Assembly: GCA_965248035.1 (NCBI GenBank)
Contig: OZ252054.1
Location: 1,116,001-1,180,000 of the forward strand
Reading direction: 5' to 3'
Length of the DNA stretch: 64,000 nucleotides
DNA from: BJGV01 sp964194745
GTDB taxonomy: Bacteria > Pseudomonadota > Gammaproteobacteria > Burkholderiales > Nitrosomonadaceae
A program made the translations under genes and the position numbers. Shown here piece by piece: positions 1 to 9,215 of this stretch. The notes below the pieces were generated by a model. It was not told the origin of the DNA and made no database searches. It saw nothing but the letters and a program-made list of their open reading frames with translations. The stretch's first letter is position 1. Every line of letters starts with the position of its first letter.

Positions 1-270
1 CAACATTTTTGGTTGGAACTTTGGTATATCGGGTAAAGTTCAAAAAAACACTTGCTTCAACCCTGCCTTGATCATGATTTTTGATGGTGACTTTGGTGCC
101 GAGTTGCTCGTGGTTGTTTCCCCTTGACTAGTACTACGAGTATTGGGCGGTCTGGTAATTGCTCGAAATCAGAATTCTGTGGAATCACCCTCTTGACGGG
201 ATCTACGCCAGGGGCGGATGCTGTTACTGGGAAAAGAATAATAATTACCCATACAAATACTTAAAGACAT
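1..270 (-). pseudogene. Broken N-terminal part of a secreted protein, running off the left edge
   Basis: Read on the minus strand from an ATG at 270, the sequence gives a plausible signal peptide (hydrophobic core VIIILFPVTASA) and then a coherent protein, but only if two single extra G bases are removed. One is in the GGG at 248-250, the other in the GGGG at 120-123. After the second correction the frame stays open to position 1 (KGNNHEQLGTKVTIKN and onward). I do not recognise the family. It is divergent from folD with about 20 bases between the starts. The composite reading is inference; what is seen directly is three open pieces in adjacent frames. Confidence 0.4.
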
Positions 271-289
271 AGTCAATTTAGAGCAAATT

Positions 290-1177
290 ATGAGTGCTGT
301 GATTATAGATGGCAACGCAATTGCTAATGAACTACGAGCCGAGTGGAAGGTTCGCGCCGACAGCCTGACAGAACAAGGTATACAACCAGGACTAGCAGTG
401 GTCATTGTTGGGAATAATAAGGCTTCCAGTATTTATGTGCGCAACAAGGCGAGGGCTTGTCGTGAAACTGGTATTTATTCCGAGGTACACGAGTTTCCTG
501 AAAGTGCAAGCGAAAACGAAGTGCTGCGCCGTATTCAGGAGCTGAATGAAAATCCCAAAATCCACGGCATCTTGGTGCAATTGCCATTGCCACGACATTT
601 TGGAGATAAAAGATTAATTGCTTCCATCGCAGTGGGAAAGGACGTGGATGGATTTCATTTCAACAATATTGGCAAGCTTGTCACTGGTAATGCGGTGTTT
701 CCGCCTTGTACTCCTTATGGCGTGATGAAAATGTTGGAAAAGAGTGGCATTCAGGTTGAGGGGCAGCATGCGGTAGTGGTAGGGCGCAGCAATATCGTTG
801 GCAAACCAATGGCGCTAATGTTGTTGGAGAAGGGTGCGACTGTTACCATTTGTACATCGAAAACACGTGATTTAGCAGGACACACAGCTCGTGCCGACAT
901 TCTGGTGGTGGCAACCGGCAAACCGCGAATGATTACCGCTGACATGGTTAAGCCCAGCGCAACAGTGATAGACGTAGGTATAAACCGCATGCCTAATGGT
1001 AAGCTTGCAGGGGATGTAGATTTTGATTCGATTAAGGAGAAAGCAGGGTATATCACACCAGTACCAGGTGGAGTGGGACCAATGACAATTGCCATGTTGC
1101 TATGTAATACCATTGAGGCAGCAAGTCGTGTTCAAGCGGGGGTTTTGCCACGGATTAACAGGGGTAATAACACGTAA
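290..1177 (+). CDS. folD: Bifunctional methylenetetrahydrofolate dehydrogenase / methenyltetrahydrofolate cyclohydrolase
   Basis: FolD interconverts 5,10-methylene-, 5,10-methenyl- and 10-formyl-tetrahydrofolate using NADP in the cytoplasm, supplying one-carbon units for purines and formyl-methionine. The 295-residue product has the usual length. Visible hallmarks are the substrate-binding segment with YVRNKARACRETGI near residue 50 (catalytic Lys), the motif VQLPLPRH near 100, the Rossmann segment VVVGRSNIVGKPMA near 165 and the C-terminal TPVPGGVGPMTIAMLL signature. It is followed after 18 bases by aceE on the same strand. Identification is secure. Confidence 0.97.
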   Translation: MSAVIIDGNAIANELRAEWKVRADSLTEQGIQPGLAVVIVGNNKASSIYVRNKARACRETGIYSEVHEFPESASENEVLRRIQELNENPKIHGILVQLPLPRHFGDKRLIASIAVGKDVDGFHFNNIGKLVTGNAVFPPCTPYGVMKMLEKSGIQVEGQHAVVVGRSNIVGKPMALMLLEKGATVTICTSKTRDLAGHTARADILVVATGKPRMITADMVKPSATVIDVGINRMPNGKLAGDVDFDSIKEKAGYITPVPGGVGPMTIAMLLCNTIEAASRVQAGVLPRINRGNNT

Positions 1178-1195
1178 CAATTATAAGGTAGAAGC

Positions 1196-3868
1196 ATGGA
1201 ACCTACACCCGATATTGATCCACAGGAAACACAGGAATGGCTTGATGCGCTGGAATCTGTAATAGTGCACGAGGGGACGGAGAGGGCGCATTACTTACTG
1301 GGAAAACTAGTAGAAAAGGCGCGCAGATCTGGTGCTTATCTTCCTTATAGTGCTACTACTGCATACATAAACACTATCCCGCCCGGCAAGGAGGAGAGCT
1401 CCCCTGGAGATCATGCGCTGGAACACCGTATTCGCTCTTACGTACGCTGGAACGCAATGGCAATGGTATTACGCGCAAACAGAAACACAAATGTCGGTGG
1501 CCATATCTCTACCTTTGCATCTGCTGCAACACTCTACGATGTGGGCTATAACCATTTTTGGCACGCTGCCAGCAAGAATCATGGCGGAGACCTGGTGCTC
1601 GTACAAGGGCACTCTTCTCCAGGTATTTATGCTCGCGCTTTTATACTGGGAGAATTGACCGCGGAACAGTTGGATAATTTTCGCCAAGAGGTGGGGGGAA
1701 AGGGTTTATCTTCCTATCCACATCCGTGGCTGATGCCTGATTTCTGGCGATTTCCAACAGTGTCAATGGGGTTGGGGCCTTTGATGGCAATCTACCAGGC
1801 TCGTTTCATGAAATATCTTGACAGTCGTGGTTTGGCCAAGACCGAGGGGCGTAAAGTCTGGGCCCTTATGGGTGACGGTGAAATGGACGAACCTGAATCA
1901 CTGGGTGCTATTTCGTTGGCTTCACGCGAAAATCTGGATAATCTGATATTTATTATTAATTGCAATCTTCAGCGCCTTGATGGACCAGTGCGTGGCAACG
2001 GCAAGATCATCCAGGAACTCGAAGGTGGTTTCCGTGGAGCCGGTTGGAATGTCATCAAGGTGATTTGGGGCTCCTACTGGGATCCGTTGCTAGCAAAAGA
2101 CACAAAAGGTTTACTGCAGAAACGCATGATGGAATGTGTTGACGGCGAATACCAAACCTTCAAATCCAGGGATGGATCTTATGTGCGTAAGCACTTCTTT
2201 GGAAAATATCCAGAATTATTAGAAATGGTAGTTAATATGTCTGATGACGATATCTGGAGACTAAATCGCGGGGGGCACGACCCACACAAGGTGTATGCCG
2301 CCTATGCTTTAGCAGTAAAGCACACCGGACAGCCAACAGTGATACTTGCCAAGACAATTAAGGGCTATGGTATGGGTGAAGCAGGTGAGGCGCAAAACAT
2401 TACGCATCAGCAAAAGAAAATGGGCACCACTTCTCTAATATTATTCCGCGACCGTTTTCGTTTGCCGATTCCGGACGACAAAATAAAAGAAGTGCCATAT
2501 CTCATGTTCGACAAAGATTCGCCCGAGTTAGCTTATATGCGAGCGAAACGCAATGCATTGGGAGGGCTCCTCCATCGCCACCAGCGGCACAAGACAGAAG
2601 CATTAGAAATACTGCCATTATCAGCGTTCGAGACGTTACTTAAAGCCAGCGGTGAAGGGCGAGAATCCTCTACTACCATGGTGTTTGTGCGCATACTCAA
2701 TATCTTGGTGAAAGATAAAAATATCAGTAAGCGAATAGTGCCGATTGTGGCAGATGAATCACGCACTTTTGGTATGGAAGGCATGTTCCGCCAGTTAGGT
2801 ATATGGTCTTCGACAGGGCAACTCTACACACCAGAGGATGCCGATAAGTTGATGTACTACAAGGAAGACAAAAATGGTCAGATCTTGCAAGAGGGCATTA
2901 ATGAAGCGGGCGCTATGTCGTCATGGATAGCAGCAGCAACCGCTTATAGCTCTCATGGTGTGCAGATGATTCCCTTTTATATTTTTTATTCAATGTTTGG
3001 TTTTCAGCGTATTGGTGATCTTGCTTGGGCAGCAGGAGACATGCGTTGCCGTGGTTTTTTGATGGGCGGCACCGCAGGGCGCACAACCTTGAATGGAGAA
3101 GGTTTGCAGCATGAGGATGGCCACAGCCATCTGGTAGCCTCCACAATTCCTAACTGCGTATCTTATGATCCCACGTTTGCTTATGAGCTTGTAGTCATTA
3201 TCCAAGATGGTCTGCGTCGTATGTACCAAGAGCAGGAAGATGTTTATTACTACATAACTGTGATGAACGAAAATTACTTACATCCAGAAATTCCAAAGGG
3301 TGTAGAGCAAGGCATATTGAAGGGCATGTATCTATTTCGTGAGGGTAATAAAGAAAGAGGAAAAAATTCGAAACCAAGAGTACAACTGCTTGGTTCTGGA
3401 ACCATTCTGCGTGAAGTTATCGCGGCGGCAGAGATTCTAAAAGAAGAATATGGTGTTACCGCTGACATCTGGAGTGTCACTAGTTTTAACGAATTGCGTC
3501 GTGAAGCACTGGGGATAACACGCTGGAACATGCTGCACCCCACAGAGCCAGCAAAATTATCTTACGTAAGATCTTGCTTAGAGGGGCGTGATGGGCCTGT
3601 AGTGGCAGCAACTGATTATATGAAAATCTTTGCAGACCAGATACGTGAATTTGTGCCGGGACAATATAAAGTGATGGGAACCGACGGTTTTGGACGTTCC
3701 GATACACGCGAAAAGCTGCGCCAGTTTTTCGAGGTAGACCGCTACTATGTTACTGTTGCTTCGCTTAAAGCTCTAGCAGAAGAGAGCAGAATATCGCCAG
3801 AGATTGTGGTAGAGGCGATGGATAAATATGGCATTGATCCGGATAAGCCGAATCCAGTAAAGGTATAA
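1196..3868 (+). CDS. aceE: Pyruvate dehydrogenase E1 component (homodimeric type)
   Basis: AceE decarboxylates pyruvate with thiamine diphosphate and passes the acetyl group to the lipoyl arm of E2. At 890 residues it matches the single-chain E1 of proteobacteria rather than the alpha/beta form. The ThDP/Mg motif is visible as GDGEMDEPES followed by the NCNLQRLDG segment (about residues 223-265). The central pyrimidine-binding part contains the DESRTFGMEGMFRQ stretch, and the C-terminal domain contains the typical TDGFGRSDTRE sequence. aceF follows 61 bases downstream, so E1 and E2 are co-transcribed. No lipoamide dehydrogenase gene follows directly. Confidence 0.97.
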   Translation: MEPTPDIDPQETQEWLDALESVIVHEGTERAHYLLGKLVEKARRSGAYLPYSATTAYINTIPPGKEESSPGDHALEHRIRSYVRWNAMAMVLRANRNTNVGGHISTFASAATLYDVGYNHFWHAASKNHGGDLVLVQGHSSPGIYARAFILGELTAEQLDNFRQEVGGKGLSSYPHPWLMPDFWRFPTVSMGLGPLMAIYQARFMKYLDSRGLAKTEGRKVWALMGDGEMDEPESLGAISLASRENLDNLIFIINCNLQRLDGPVRGNGKIIQELEGGFRGAGWNVIKVIWGSYWDPLLAKDTKGLLQKRMMECVDGEYQTFKSRDGSYVRKHFFGKYPELLEMVVNMSDDDIWRLNRGGHDPHKVYAAYALAVKHTGQPTVILAKTIKGYGMGEAGEAQNITHQQKKMGTTSLILFRDRFRLPIPDDKIKEVPYLMFDKDSPELAYMRAKRNALGGLLHRHQRHKTEALEILPLSAFETLLKASGEGRESSTTMVFVRILNILVKDKNISKRIVPIVADESRTFGMEGMFRQLGIWSSTGQLYTPEDADKLMYYKEDKNGQILQEGINEAGAMSSWIAAATAYSSHGVQMIPFYIFYSMFGFQRIGDLAWAAGDMRCRGFLMGGTAGRTTLNGEGLQHEDGHSHLVASTIPNCVSYDPTFAYELVVIIQDGLRRMYQEQEDVYYYITVMNENYLHPEIPKGVEQGILKGMYLFREGNKERGKNSKPRVQLLGSGTILREVIAAAEILKEEYGVTADIWSVTSFNELRREALGITRWNMLHPTEPAKLSYVRSCLEGRDGPVVAATDYMKIFADQIREFVPGQYKVMGTDGFGRSDTREKLRQFFEVDRYYVTVASLKALAEESRISPEIVVEAMDKYGIDPDKPNPVKV

Positions 3869-3929
3869 AAAGGCTGGTATGTAGAAGTTATCACTCTCTA
3901 AACACAGACGCACAGGTGAAGGAAGAAGC

Positions 3930-5234
3930 GTGGCAGAGACTAAACAGGTATTAGTTCCCGATATCGGTGATTTCGAAAATATTCCCGTGATCGAGTTACT
4001 GGTGAAACCCGGTGACATTGTCAAAGGAGAAGATCCACTGATCTTGCTAGAATCTGACAAGGCAACAATGGAGGTGCCTTCTCCTTTTACGGGTGTAGTC
4101 AAAGAAATAAATGTTCGGGAAGGTGACAAAGTCTCCGAGGGCGCGCTCATTTTAGTAATGGAAGTCAATGAAACAAATAGTTCAGCTGCGGTTGCTCACC
4201 TGTCCGCACCAGTTACCTACTCTGCCCCTGTAGAAACTATTCCTAATCCAGCTCAAGCTTCTAATCCGCAACTTGCCCGTAAGCCTCCGATAGCCTCTAT
4301 GCCAGTGAACGAAGCTGCTTTTATCAAGGCGCATGCTAGCCCCTCCGTGCGCCGCTTTGCACGTGAACTAGGTGTAAATCTTGGTCTGGTTGGTGGTAGT
4401 GGTCCAAAAAAACGCATACTTAAGGAAGACATAAAGACTTACGTCAAAGCCGAATTATCAAAACCACCTGGTAGTAGCGATGGCGTGGAATTGAATCTGC
4501 TACCTTGGCCTGAAGTTGATTTTGCCAAATTTGGACCGGTGAAATTAAAACCACTATTACGCATCCAAAAAATGGCGGGAGCAAATTTACACCGTAATTG
4601 GGTAATGATTCCACATGTCACACAGTTTGACGAGGCCGATATTACCGATCTGGAAGTTCTACGTAAGGAATTCAACGAAACTGTGCAGAAAGGCGGCGTC
4701 AAGCTCACGATATTGGCTTTTCTGATGCATGCTACGATGGTAACGTTAAAAGAATTTCCTGATTTTAATGCGTCACTTGATAAAAGTGATGTCGATATGA
4801 ATTTGGTGTTCAAGAACTACTACCACCTCGGTTTTGCAGTTGATACATCGAAGGGGCTGATGGTGCCAGTGATCCGTGATGTGGATCAAAAAGGTGTAGT
4901 TGCCATTGCAGAAGAGCTGGGTAAGCTGGCTATACATGCCCGTGAGGGCAAACTTAAACCCGCTGAGATGCAAGGTGCTAGCTTTACCATTTCTAGCTTA
5001 GGAGGTATTGGGGGAACAGCTTTCACACCTATTATTAATGCGCCGGAAGTTGCTATTCTCGGTGTTTCTCGTGCTAGCATCAGGCCGGTATATCTCGATG
5101 GCCAGTTTGTTCCACGTTTAATGTTACCGTTGTCGCTGTCCTACGATCACAGAGTGATCGACGGAGTATCTGCTGCCCGCTTTACTGGGTATATGGTTAA
5201 GGAGCTTGCCAACATGTCTCGTACACTTTTATGA
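3930..5234 (+). CDS. aceF: Dihydrolipoamide acetyltransferase, E2 of pyruvate dehydrogenase
   Basis: E2 core of the pyruvate dehydrogenase complex; it transfers acetyl from lipoyl-lysine to CoA. The gene starts with GTG, preceded by GAAGGAAG. The 434 residues hold one N-terminal lipoyl domain with the modified lysine in ESDKATMEV (Lys44), a Pro/Ala-rich linker, a peripheral-subunit-binding domain (SPSVRRFARELGV, about residue 135) and the catalytic domain ending with the SYDHRVIDG active-site motif. Many proteobacterial AceF proteins carry two or three lipoyl domains, so this is a short version. The stop codon overlaps a possible 33-codon ORF. Confidence 0.96.
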   Translation: MAETKQVLVPDIGDFENIPVIELLVKPGDIVKGEDPLILLESDKATMEVPSPFTGVVKEINVREGDKVSEGALILVMEVNETNSSAAVAHLSAPVTYSAPVETIPNPAQASNPQLARKPPIASMPVNEAAFIKAHASPSVRRFARELGVNLGLVGGSGPKKRILKEDIKTYVKAELSKPPGSSDGVELNLLPWPEVDFAKFGPVKLKPLLRIQKMAGANLHRNWVMIPHVTQFDEADITDLEVLRKEFNETVQKGGVKLTILAFLMHATMVTLKEFPDFNASLDKSDVDMNLVFKNYYHLGFAVDTSKGLMVPVIRDVDQKGVVAIAEELGKLAIHAREGKLKPAEMQGASFTISSLGGIGGTAFTPIINAPEVAILGVSRASIRPVYLDGQFVPRLMLPLSLSYDHRVIDGVSAARFTGYMVKELANMSRTLL

Positions 5235-5332
5235 GAGAAAATCTTTACGGTAAGGATGCAGAGATAAGAAGAGGATTAATAGTAACTTTTCTTGTACTTC
5301 TGTGTTGCTTGACCCTAATAGGCAATGTCTAA
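5231..5332 (+). CDS. Possible 33-residue membrane microprotein between aceF and nadD
   Basis: The ATG overlaps the aceF stop as ATGA and the stop codon lies just inside nadD, an arrangement typical of translational coupling. The peptide has a charged start (MRENLYGKDAEIRR) followed by a single hydrophobic stretch (GLIVTFLVLLCCLTLIGNV) that could span the membrane. No ribosome-binding site other than coupling is evident, and no family is recognised. It may equally be a chance frame through a short linker. Confidence 0.25.
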   Translation: MRENLYGKDAEIRRGLIVTFLVLLCCLTLIGNV

Positions 5333-5990
5333 ATCTGAGTTTCCTCTCGTTGGAATTTTTGGTGGCACTTTTGATCCCATACATTATGGTCATTTGCAAG
5401 TAGCTGAAGAAGTTATTGAAGCCGTGGGCTTACACAAGATGTACTTTATTCCTGCCGGTGTGCCGCGGTTACGATACGCTCCTATTGCATCGCCGCAACA
5501 TCGTGCAGAGATTGTGCGAATAGCGATTCAAGGCAACTCCAGATTTATTTTGGATGAACGTGAAATTTATCGTGACGGCGTTAGTTACAGCGTGGATTCG
5601 TTACGTGAACTCAAGCAGGAATTACGAAAAAAAGTCATACTATGCTTCGTTATAGGAGTGGATGCTTTTATAAAACTTGACGAGTGGAATAGTTGGCGCG
5701 AGCTTTTTAATCTGTGTCATTTTATTATTGTTGCACGTTCAGGCCATGTGCTTACGTCAAATCATGATGTGTTACCGAAGGAGTTGAAAGAAGAATGCTC
5801 TCAGCGTTGGGTGTCTAGTGTTGATAGTCTCAGAAGCGCGACTAGCGGGATGATATTTGTTGCACCGACAACTATGTTAGATATTTCTGCAACCATTATT
5901 CGTGCACGTATTGCTGCTGGCAAAAGTGTGCGTTATTTAATTCCTGATGCAGCTCTCAGTCATATAGCAGCAAGTCAATTGTATATATAA
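5325..5990 (+). CDS. nadD: Nicotinate-mononucleotide adenylyltransferase
   Basis: NadD adenylates nicotinate mononucleotide to deamido-NAD in NAD biosynthesis. The nucleotidyltransferase signature GTFDPIHYGHL (HxGH) is at residues 14-24, and the C-terminal ISATIIRARI motif (the usual SST-IR of the family, here ISA-T) is near 190. Its 221 residues match the family. It is followed by rsfS after 5 bases, the common nadD-rsfS-rlmH order, so the genes are surely one operon. Confidence 0.96.
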   Translation: MSKSEFPLVGIFGGTFDPIHYGHLQVAEEVIEAVGLHKMYFIPAGVPRLRYAPIASPQHRAEIVRIAIQGNSRFILDEREIYRDGVSYSVDSLRELKQELRKKVILCFVIGVDAFIKLDEWNSWRELFNLCHFIIVARSGHVLTSNHDVLPKELKEECSQRWVSSVDSLRSATSGMIFVAPTTMLDISATIIRARIAAGKSVRYLIPDAALSHIAASQLYI

Positions 5991-5995
5991 GGTAT

Positions 5996-6358
5996 ATGAA
6001 GCTCAGTCAACTATTAAAAACTGTTGTTTCAGCGTTGGAGGATGTCAAGGCGCATGATATCAAGGTGCTGGACGTAACAAATATAACTACTCTTTTTGAC
6101 CGTATGGTAATCGCAAGTGCAGTTTCAACTCGTCAGGCCAAAGCTCTAGCAAACAATGTACATGAGAAAGTGAAGGCTGCAGAGGGTGTAGTTTATGGTA
6201 CAGAAGGCGAGCAATCTGGCGAATGGATGCTGTTGGACTTAGGAGATATACTAGTACACGTAATGCTGCCTGCTACGCGCGCACATTATGATCTTGAAGA
6301 GTTATGGACTGAATTAGAAACGACGGTGGCAGAGAAAGTTACTATAGATCAATCTTAA
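5996..6358 (+). CDS. rsfS: Ribosomal silencing factor RsfS (Iojap family)
   Basis: RsfS binds ribosomal protein uL14 on the 50S subunit and blocks subunit joining when nutrients are scarce. The 120-residue protein shows the Iojap core: KVLDVTNITTLFDRMVIASAVSTRQ (split here as KVLDVTNITTLFD and the following ASAVSTRQAKALA) and the C-terminal GDILVHVMLPATRAHYDLEELW region. It sits directly after nadD and before rlmH, its usual neighbours. The ATG lies 5 bases after the nadD stop. Confidence 0.95.
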   Translation: MKLSQLLKTVVSALEDVKAHDIKVLDVTNITTLFDRMVIASAVSTRQAKALANNVHEKVKAAEGVVYGTEGEQSGEWMLLDLGDILVHVMLPATRAHYDLEELWTELETTVAEKVTIDQS

Positions 6359-6471
6359 AACACCGTTTTTTCATGGCATATTGTAACTGCCAGTTATAAA
6401 TTGAATTCTGCTACTAGAGAAGCAAAATCAACCAAATACAGTCATATTGGGTAAATTAAGGTGTTTTTACC

Positions 6472-6942
6472 ATGAAATTCATTATATTGGCTGTGGGTAA
6501 CAAAATGCCAGAATGGGTAGAAGCTAGTTTTGTAGAATACGCAATGCGCATGTCACAAGAGTTACCTGTTGAGTTGCTGAAAATTAAGCCAGAGAGACGT
6601 AGTAAAAGTAAAAATATTGAACAAGTACTTTGTGCTGAAGCTACACGTATCCTAGCAGCGTTACCGTCTAAGTGCCGCACGGTTGCGATGGATGAGCGCG
6701 GCAGACAATGGACTACGGCCAAGTTAGCTGATTCAATTTCTGGGTGGATGAGAAACGGTGGCGATACTGCATTTATCATTGGTGGTGCGGATGGGTTAGA
6801 CTCCGGAATTAAAGATTCAGCAGATGAGGTTCTAGCGCTATCTGCCCTGACACTACCACATGGTTTGGTACGGGTACTGTTGGTGGAACAACTGTACCGT
6901 GCGGTATCGCTTATTAAGCGACATCCTTATCATCGAAAGTAA
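6472..6942 (+). CDS. rlmH: 23S rRNA pseudouridine-1915 N3-methyltransferase
   Basis: RlmH is a small SPOUT methyltransferase that modifies pseudouridine 1915 in helix 69 of 23S rRNA. At 156 residues it is full length. The SAM-binding knot is visible as FIIGGADGLD, and the C-terminal LPHGLVRVLLVEQLYRA followed by HPYHRK is the family signature. The spacer of 113 bases before it is longer than those between the other genes of this cluster and could contain a secondary promoter. Confidence 0.96.
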   Translation: MKFIILAVGNKMPEWVEASFVEYAMRMSQELPVELLKIKPERRSKSKNIEQVLCAEATRILAALPSKCRTVAMDERGRQWTTAKLADSISGWMRNGGDTAFIIGGADGLDSGIKDSADEVLALSALTLPHGLVRVLLVEQLYRAVSLIKRHPYHRK

Positions 6943-7015
6943 TAGTAAATATAAAGTCAAAGTATGATTAGAAAATCTCTTCAAATGAACATGAATTTCT
7001 AAGGGATCAACCATC

Positions 7016-7669
7016 ATGGCTCTTCCAGAAAATCGCATTTATCTTGTTTCTCGTAGCCCTCGTAGACGTGAGTTATTGAAACAGATTGGGATAAATTTTG
7101 AAATCTTGTTGATGCGCGAGACTTTGCCGCGCCCAGCGGATGTTGATGAAACTCCAAAGAAGGGTAAGTCGCCGACAGATTATGTTTGCCGAATTGCCCG
7201 AACCAAGGCAGAGGCAGGGTGGATGAGGTTAGTACAGCGTGGTCTACCCCTCAAGCCGGTGCTGGTGGCGGATACGGTCGTGGCGTTCAAGGGGCGTATT
7301 TTTGGCAAACCAGAAAACGCTGCTCATGCGGAAGAGATGCTGACAGCACTTTCTGGCCAGACCCTCCAAGTATTGACCACGGTAGCTGTTGCTGCACAGA
7401 ATAAAATTCAGGAATGTCTATCTACTACTGCAGTACGGTTCCGTGATATTAGCCAGAGTGAAATTAGTAACTACCTTTATGGTAAGAAAACTAGTGGCGA
7501 AGCGTACAACAAAGCAGGTGCCTACGCGATTCAAGAAAAAGCAGCAGTTTTCATAATGGAAATTTCTGGAAGCTATAGTGGTGTATTAGGGTTGCCGCTA
7601 TTTGAAACAGCACAGTTACTAGAAAAATTTAACATAAAGATATTCTCCAAAACTGATAAAAATCTATAG
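7016..7669 (+). CDS. maf: Maf-family nucleoside triphosphate pyrophosphatase
   Basis: Maf proteins hydrolyse non-canonical or excess nucleoside triphosphates (dTTP/UTP type in the YhdE branch) to monophosphates. The N-terminal motif SRSPRRRELLKQIG, the catalytic DTVV aspartate in LVADTVVAFKGRIFGKP, and the C-terminal AGAYAIQEKA and YSGVLGLPLFET segments are all present. It is 217 residues, somewhat longer than the enterobacterial protein because of an insertion around residues 40-60. Ribonuclease G follows after 12 bases, a very common maf-rng pairing. Confidence 0.93.
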   Translation: MALPENRIYLVSRSPRRRELLKQIGINFEILLMRETLPRPADVDETPKKGKSPTDYVCRIARTKAEAGWMRLVQRGLPLKPVLVADTVVAFKGRIFGKPENAAHAEEMLTALSGQTLQVLTTVAVAAQNKIQECLSTTAVRFRDISQSEISNYLYGKKTSGEAYNKAGAYAIQEKAAVFIMEISGSYSGVLGLPLFETAQLLEKFNIKIFSKTDKNL

Positions 7670-7681
7670 TGCATCACATAT

Positions 7682-9136
7682 ATGAGCAAAGAAATTCTTG
7701 TAAACATAACTCCACAAGAGACTCGTGTCGCAGTGATGGAGCAAGGGATAGTTCAAGAATTGCACATAGAACGTGCTAGCAGTCGTGGCAAAGTTGGAAA
7801 CATCTACAATGGCCGTATTAGTCGGGTGTTACCCGGAATGCAATCAGCTTTCATTGATATTGGTCTCGATCTGGCTGCCTTTCTACATGTAGCTGACATT
7901 TGGGGGTATCGCCAGGGTGGGGGCGCCGATAATTCCATAGAAAAGTTGCTGCACGAAGGAGAAAATATTTTAGTCCAGGTCATTAAGGATCCAATTAGCA
8001 CTAAGGGCGCTCGATTGTCCACCCAGATCAGTATTGCCGGACGTATGCTGGTATATCTTCCGCAAGAATCTAGTATTGGCATTTCACAGCGCATTGAGGA
8101 CGAAACTGAACGCGAGCTGCTTCGGGAAAAGTTGCAACAGATACTCACTACTGATGAAAAAGGCGGCTACATAGTTCGTACCATGGCAGGAACTGCAAGC
8201 GAGTGTGATTTGCAAACAGACATAAAATATCTGCATAAGCAGTGGCTCAATATCCAGGAGAAATTTTCGACTGCTTCTCCATCTACGCTAATTTACCAGG
8301 GTTTGAATCTGAGCTATCGGGTTCTACGTGACTTTGTAACCGATGACACAGCACGTATTCTAGTAGATTCGCGCGAGACTTTTCAGAAAATGACCATATT
8401 TGCTCATGATTATATGGTGAATGTAAAGGGTCGGTTAGAGCATTATGCTGGAGAACGCCCATTGTTTGATCTAAACGGGGTGGAAGACGAAATTGAAAGG
8501 TCTCTGGCTAGACGAGTGAATTTGAAGTCTGGAGGTTACCTCATCTTTGATCAGACGGAAGCACTAACTACCGTGGATGTGAATACTGGTGGATTTGTCG
8601 GCGTACGGAATTTTGACAACACCATTTTCAAAACTAATCTTGAAGCGGCGCAAATAATTGCGCGCCAGTTGCGCTTGCGAAACCTGGGCGGCATTATCAT
8701 CATTGATTTTATTGACATGGAAAATGAAGAGCACAAAAATTCTGTGCTAACAGAGTTCAAGAAAACTCTGTTGAAAGATCGAACGCGCATGACTGTTAAT
8801 GGATTTACTGCGCTGGGGCTTGTAGAGATGACGCGCAAGCGTACCCGAGAAAGCCTTGCTCACACTTTGTGTGAACCCTGCCCTACTTGTCAGAGTCGTG
8901 GTGAGGTCAGAACTGCACAAACGATGTGTTATGAAATCCTACGTGAATTGTTACGTGAATCTCGCCAATTCGACGCCCGCGAATTTCGTATTTTAGCATC
9001 ACAACAAGTAATTGATTTGTTTCTCGATGAAGAATCTATAAGTCTTACTCAACTTGGCGACTTCATTGCAAAACCTATCAGTCTGCATGTGGAAACGACT
9101 TATGTACAGGAACAGTATGACGTGATTCTGATGTAG
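7682..9136 (+). CDS. rng: Ribonuclease G
   Basis: RNase G/E family endoribonuclease that matures the 5' end of 16S rRNA and turns over some mRNAs. The 484-residue length and absence of a long C-terminal scaffold identify RNase G rather than RNase E. Visible parts are the S1 domain (GNIYNGRISRVLPGMQSAFIDIG, residues ~39-60), the DNase-I-like catalytic region with TTVDVNTGG and IIIDFIDM, and the Zn-link CEPCPTC near residue 398. It closes the nadD to rng cluster. Confidence 0.96.
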   Translation: MSKEILVNITPQETRVAVMEQGIVQELHIERASSRGKVGNIYNGRISRVLPGMQSAFIDIGLDLAAFLHVADIWGYRQGGGADNSIEKLLHEGENILVQVIKDPISTKGARLSTQISIAGRMLVYLPQESSIGISQRIEDETERELLREKLQQILTTDEKGGYIVRTMAGTASECDLQTDIKYLHKQWLNIQEKFSTASPSTLIYQGLNLSYRVLRDFVTDDTARILVDSRETFQKMTIFAHDYMVNVKGRLEHYAGERPLFDLNGVEDEIERSLARRVNLKSGGYLIFDQTEALTTVDVNTGGFVGVRNFDNTIFKTNLEAAQIIARQLRLRNLGGIIIIDFIDMENEEHKNSVLTEFKKTLLKDRTRMTVNGFTALGLVEMTRKRTRESLAHTLCEPCPTCQSRGEVRTAQTMCYEILRELLRESRQFDAREFRILASQQVIDLFLDEESISLTQLGDFIAKPISLHVETTYVQEQYDVILM

Positions 9137-9215
9137 CTTAAGCCAAATTATGAGTCGGTCTTGACGAAATCTAACAGTATTGATCTATTCCAATGCTGCA
9201 ATGTATAAATTGTTT

